NCBI RefSeq assembly: GCF_013868415.1
Contig: NZ_JACEMT010000053.1
Span: 63,173 to 127,172, forward strand
Reading direction: 5' to 3'
Origin: Marinobacterium marinum
GTDB lineage: Bacteria > Pseudomonadota > Gammaproteobacteria > Pseudomonadales > Balneatricaceae
Length of the DNA: 64,000 bases
Part shown: piece after piece, positions 60,666 to 64,000 of the stretch
How the letters are laid out: each line of letters opens with the position of its first letter
Numbering within the stretch: the first letter of the stretch is position 1
The notes under the pieces: generated by a model
What the model was told of the DNA's origin: nothing
Database searches by the model: none
The model's input: the letters and a program-made list of their open reading frames with translations, nothing else
Program-made: the position numbers and the translations under genes

Positions 60666-61400
60666 ATGCGATCTACCACTCTGACATCGGCAATGATGCT
60701 GGTCCTGACAGGTTCTGTCTGGGCGGCTGACAGCGCCGAAGACAATATCCGCCAGCAATTGAACAAGGTCGACAGTCGACTGCAGCTGCAAAGCGTTGAG
60801 CCGGCGCCGATCGCCGGATTGTACGAAGTCATGCTCAGCAGTGGTGAAACCCTGTATGCCGACATGGACGGACAGTACCTGCTGGCGGGTCAGCTGTTCA
60901 AAGTGGATACCGAGAAGGGGTTGGTCAATTTGACCGAGCAGAAGCGCAACCAGGCGCGTCAGGCGGCGGTTGATGGGTTGGACGAAGCCGATATGGTGGT
61001 GTACAAGCCGGAAGGAGACGTCAAGGCCAGTCTGTACGTCTTTACCGATGTGGACTGCCCCTATTGCCGCAAGCTGCATGAGGAAGTACCCGCGCTGAAC
61101 AAGATGGGAGTACAGGTCAATTACCTGGCCTTCCCGCGTGGCGGCCCCGGCTCTGCGGCGCACAAAAAGATGCAGACCATCTGGTGTGGTACCGAAGACT
61201 CACGTCGTGAGCGTATGGACTCCATCAAGAATGGTGAGCGTCTGGATGAGGAAAGCTGTGACAACCCGGTACTTGATCAGTACATGCTGGGGCAGAAACT
61301 GGGTGTAACCGGTACACCGGCCCTGATTACCGATGACGGTACCTTGTTGCCGGGCTACATGCCGGCGGCGCGTCTGCAGCAGATTCTGGAACTGGACTGA
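60666..61400 (+). CDS. dsbC: thiol:disulfide interchange protein DsbC
   Basis: A 244-residue periplasmic disulfide isomerase. The signal peptide ends at VWA (residue 20-21). An N-terminal dimerisation domain is followed by a thioredoxin domain with Cys131-Pro-Tyr-Cys134; most DsbC proteins have CGYC, so this CPYC is a variant. A structural pair Cys174/Cys198 is present, and the cis-proline is in VTGTPALI. It lies between xerD and hom, the conserved order. Confidence 0.93.
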   Translation: MRSTTLTSAMMLVLTGSVWAADSAEDNIRQQLNKVDSRLQLQSVEPAPIAGLYEVMLSSGETLYADMDGQYLLAGQLFKVDTEKGLVNLTEQKRNQARQAAVDGLDEADMVVYKPEGDVKASLYVFTDVDCPYCRKLHEEVPALNKMGVQVNYLAFPRGGPGSAAHKKMQTIWCGTEDSRRERMDSIKNGERLDEESCDNPVLDQYMLGQKLGVTGTPALITDDGTLLPGYMPAARLQQILELD

Positions 61401-61430
61401 GCTGCAGCCGGGAAAAACCCTGATGAGGAA

Positions 61431-61462
61431 GGCGGGCATACATAGTGTATGACCCGCCTTTT
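61431..61462 (+). terminator. terminator of dsbC
   Basis: GGCGGG-CATACA-TAG-TGTATG-A-CCCGCC followed by TTTT: a 12-base-pair stem with one bulged A. A TATAAT (61466-61471) immediately after it may serve hom, but no clear -35 is present. Confidence 0.85.
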
Positions 61463-61537
61463 CGCTATAATGGGGGCCGTTTTTTGGCCGCCCGTCGGCG
61501 GTAATTGATCTGACCGAACTAGCTGCGAGGTGTTGGC

Positions 61538-62839
61538 TTGAAACCTGTAAAAGTAGGGATCTGTGGTCTGGGAACCGTCGGTGGCGGTACCTTCAATGTC
61601 CTGACGCGTAATGCGGAAGAAATTTCTCGGCGTGCCGGACGCCATATCGTGATTGAGCAGATCGCGATGCGTCGTGATAACCCCGCCTGTGATACCAGCG
61701 GCATGCAGACAACCACGGATATCTTCGAGGTGGCAACCAACCCCGAGATCGATATCGTCATCGAACTGATCGGTGGCTATGACACCGCGCGTGATCTGGT
61801 CATGACCGCGATTGAAAACGGCAAGCATGTCGTAACCGCCAACAAGGCGCTGATTGCCGTGCATGGCAACGAAATTTTCGAAGCGGCGCAGGAAAAGAAC
61901 GTCATGGTCGCTTTTGAAGCGTCTGTGGCTGGCGGTATCCCGATTATCAAGGCGATCCGTGAAGGCCTGGCAGCCAACCAGATCAATTGGCTGGCCGGCA
62001 TTATCAACGGCACCGGCAACTTCATCATGACCGAAATGCGTGAAAAGGGCCGCGAGTTTGCCGACGTGTTGCAGGAAGCTCAGGATCTGGGTTATGCCGA
62101 AGCCGACCCGACCTTCGACGTTGAAGGCATCGATGCCGCGCACAAGCTGACCATCCTGTCCTCGCTGGCATTCGGTATCCCGCTGCAGTTCAGCAAGGCA
62201 TATACCGAAGGCATCAGCAAGATTACCCCGCAGGATATCCAGTATGCCGAAGAGCTGGGTTATCGCGTCAAGCATCTGGGCATCACCCGCCGCACGGACA
62301 AGGGGATCGAATTGCGTGTTCACCCGACCCTGATTCCGAAGGATGTTCTGCTGGCCAACGTCAATGGCGTGATGAATGCCGTGCTGGTGGATGGTGATGC
62401 GGTTGGCCAGACTCTGTATTACGGTCCGGGCGCCGGAGCTGAAGCCACCGCATCGGCGGTGGTTGCCGACGTAGTGGATGTGGTGCGCACCCTGACCGCC
62501 GACCGAGACAACCGTGTGCCGCACCTGGCGTTCCAGCCGTCTGCGTTGTCCGACGCGCCGGTGCTGCCGGTGGATGAAACCACCAGCGCCTACTACCTGC
62601 GCCTGCAGGCCGTTGAACGTCCGGGCGTTCTGGCCTACGTAACCCGAATCCTGGGTGAAAAAGGCATTAATATCGAAGCGATTATCCAGAAACAGACGAC
62701 GGAAGCGCAGGTGCCGGTGATCATGCTCACCCAGCGCGTGGAAGAGCGGATGATGAACGAAGCGATTCGCGAGATCGAGGCGTTGCCGGATATCCTCGGC
62801 GAAATCGTCCGTATTCGTGTTGAGCAACTGGCTGACTGA
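61538..62839 (+). CDS. hom: homoserine dehydrogenase
   Basis: A 433-residue NAD(P)H enzyme that reduces aspartate semialdehyde to homoserine for threonine and methionine. It has the nucleotide motif GLGTVGGG near residue 10, the catalytic AGIINGTGNFIMTEM segment, and a C-terminal ACT domain (ERPGVLAYVTRILGEKGINIEAI) that suggests allosteric feedback. Translation appears to start at TTG 61538 with GAGG eight bases upstream. It lies ten bases before thrC, with which it is co-transcribed. Confidence 0.96.
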   Translation: MKPVKVGICGLGTVGGGTFNVLTRNAEEISRRAGRHIVIEQIAMRRDNPACDTSGMQTTTDIFEVATNPEIDIVIELIGGYDTARDLVMTAIENGKHVVTANKALIAVHGNEIFEAAQEKNVMVAFEASVAGGIPIIKAIREGLAANQINWLAGIINGTGNFIMTEMREKGREFADVLQEAQDLGYAEADPTFDVEGIDAAHKLTILSSLAFGIPLQFSKAYTEGISKITPQDIQYAEELGYRVKHLGITRRTDKGIELRVHPTLIPKDVLLANVNGVMNAVLVDGDAVGQTLYYGPGAGAEATASAVVADVVDVVRTLTADRDNRVPHLAFQPSALSDAPVLPVDETTSAYYLRLQAVERPGVLAYVTRILGEKGINIEAIIQKQTTEAQVPVIMLTQRVEERMMNEAIREIEALPDILGEIVRIRVEQLAD

Positions 62840-62849
62840 GGACTCTGTA

Positions 62850-64000
62850 ATGAACTATATCTCTACCCGCGGCCAGGCGCCGAAGCTTAAATTCGCCGAT
62901 GTGCTGCTGGCCGGTCTGGCCAGTGATGGCGGCCTCTATGTGCCGGAAACTCTACCGACCTTCTCCAAGGACGAGATCGCTTCCTGGGCCGGCTTGTCCT
63001 ACGCCGAGCTGGCGTTCAAGGTGATCAAGCCGTTCGTCGATGACTGCATCAGCGAGGCGGACCTCAAGCGCATGATTGATGAGACCTACGCGGGTTTCAA
63101 TCACAGTGCGGTTGCGCCGCTGAAGGAACTGGGCACCAACGAGTGGGTGCTGGAGTTGTTCCATGGCCCGACGCTGGCGTTCAAGGACTTCGCGCTGCAG
63201 CTGCTGGGTCGCCTGATGGATCATGTGCTGGCCGAGCGTGGCGAGCGTTTGGTGATCATGGGCGCTACCTCCGGTGATACCGGTTCTGCTGCCATCGAAG
63301 GCTGTCGCCATTCCGAGCACCTGGATATCTTTATCCTGCACCCCCACCAGCGGGTGTCAGAAGTACAGCGTCGCCAGATGACCAGTATTCTGGAAGACAA
63401 TGTGTTTAACGTCGCGCTGGAAGGCAACTTCGACGATTGCCAGCAGATGGTTAAGGACAGCTTCGCCGATCAGGGCTTTCTTAATGGCCTGAAACTGGGA
63501 GCGGTCAATTCCATCAACTGGGCGCGCATCATGGCCCAGATCGTCTACTATTTTTCGGCTGCGCTGGCCGTGGGTGGCCCGCACCGCCCGGTGTCCTTCT
63601 CCGTGCCGACCGGCAACTTCGGTGATATCTTTGCCGGTTACCTGGCCAAGAAAATGGGCTTGCCGATCGAGCAGCTGGTGGTGGCGACCAACCGTAACGA
63701 TATTCTGCACCGCGTGATCAGCGGCAATGATATGTCCAAGGGTGAACTGGTGCATACGCTGTCACCGTCGATGGATATCATGGTGAGTTCCAACTTCGAA
63801 CGCCTGCTGTTTGATGTGTATGACAATGACGGAGCGGCGATTAGCGATCTGATGGCACGCTTCAAGTCTGAGTCCGTTCAGCTGGACCCGGTGCGCTGGG
63901 AGCAGGTGCGAGCACTGTTTGACAGCTATGCGGTCAACGACGACACCACCTGTGACGTGATCAAGGATGTGCACGCCGAAACAGGCTACCTGCTGGACCC
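62850..64000 (+). CDS. thrC: threonine synthase (3' end outside window)
   Basis: 383 codons from ATG 62850 are open to the window edge; the family is about 430-470 residues, so the C-terminus is missing. The start MNYISTRGQAPKLKF, the PLP lysine in HGPTLAFKDFALQ (Lys112), GATSGDTGSAAIEG and SVPTGNFGDIFAGYLAKKMG identify the bacterial type I enzyme that makes threonine from O-phosphohomoserine. It follows hom in the usual order; thrB is not between them. Confidence 0.97.
   Translation, partial: MNYISTRGQAPKLKFADVLLAGLASDGGLYVPETLPTFSKDEIASWAGLSYAELAFKVIKPFVDDCISEADLKRMIDETYAGFNHSAVAPLKELGTNEWVLELFHGPTLAFKDFALQLLGRLMDHVLAERGERLVIMGATSGDTGSAAIEGCRHSEHLDIFILHPHQRVSEVQRRQMTSILEDNVFNVALEGNFDDCQQMVKDSFADQGFLNGLKLGAVNSINWARIMAQIVYYFSAALAVGGPHRPVSFSVPTGNFGDIFAGYLAKKMGLPIEQLVVATNRNDILHRVISGNDMSKGELVHTLSPSMDIMVSSNFERLLFDVYDNDGAAISDLMARFKSESVQLDPVRWEQVRALFDSYAVNDDTTCDVIKDVHAETGYLLD

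Noticed and set aside
61355-62827. 490-codon minus-strand frame opposite hom
   Set aside because: Shadow of hom; also spans the dsbC terminator.

Overview
The window is a gene-dense chromosomal segment from a Gram-negative, almost certainly marine gammaproteobacterium (Oceanospirillales/Pseudomonadales-like; genus not determinable by eye). Reasons: the classic gammaproteobacterial blocks nrdR-ribD-ribE-ribBX-ribH-nusB-thiL-pgpA-ribA, dxs-ispA-xseB, bamE/fur, recN/grpE-dnaK-dnaJ-dapB, ffh-rpsP-rimM-trmD-rplS and xerD-dsbC-hom-thrC; a BamE lipoprotein and DsbB/DsbC for a periplasm; and several sodium-linked proteins (PomA/PomB stator, an NSS-family symporter, and a rotary ATPase whose K subunit carries sodium-type ligands). 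GC content is moderately high and coding density above 90 percent.

Layout. 1-6.9 kb: divergent yeiH-like exporter/LysR regulator, metY, radA, a PilZ protein and ettA. 7.1-14.4 kb: a small DUF4234 membrane protein followed by a translationally coupled RDD-SpoIIM-DUF4129-DUF4350-MoxR-DUF58 cluster, whose function is not established. 14.5-23 kb: hsp20, glyA, nrdR and the riboflavin/nusB/thiL/pgpA run. 23-26 kb: dxs-ispA-xseB on the minus strand. 26.2-29.2 kb: pomAB, a c5-type cytochrome, a small unknown protein and dsbB. 29.2-32.2 kb: gdhA behind an NtrC-like operator array, an SDR and a small secreted protein. 32.3-33.2 kb: ssrA (tmRNA) beside smpB. 33.4-38.1 kb: NSS transporter, ratA-rnfH, bamE divergent from fur, and recN. 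38.2-43 kb: grpE, dnaK (both behind sigma-32-type promoters), dnaJ, dapB.

43.1-50.9 kb is the most unusual part: a complete A/V-type (vacuolar-type) ATPase operon in the order B-D-I-K-E-X-A, where X looks like the DUF2764 protein found between E and A in the chlamydial/spirochaetal/Bacteroidetes type. The order is a circular permutation of that arrangement, and no F, G or classical C subunit gene is present. The K subunit has the Met/Ser/Gln/Gln/Glu set at positions equivalent to the sodium ligands of the Enterococcus hirae rotor, which suggests a sodium-translocating enzyme.

50.9-64 kb: two Nudix hydrolases, a DUF1289 protein, a CorB/HlyC-type membrane protein, ypjD (CcsA-like), ffh, rpsP-rimM-trmD-rplS, a large unknown envelope protein, xerD, dsbC, hom and the start of thrC. 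No tRNA, rRNA, CRISPR array, insertion sequence or prophage was recognised. The only repeat-like element is one REP-type palindrome between hsp20 and glyA. The longest stretch without a gene (29183-29503) holds the gdhA operators.
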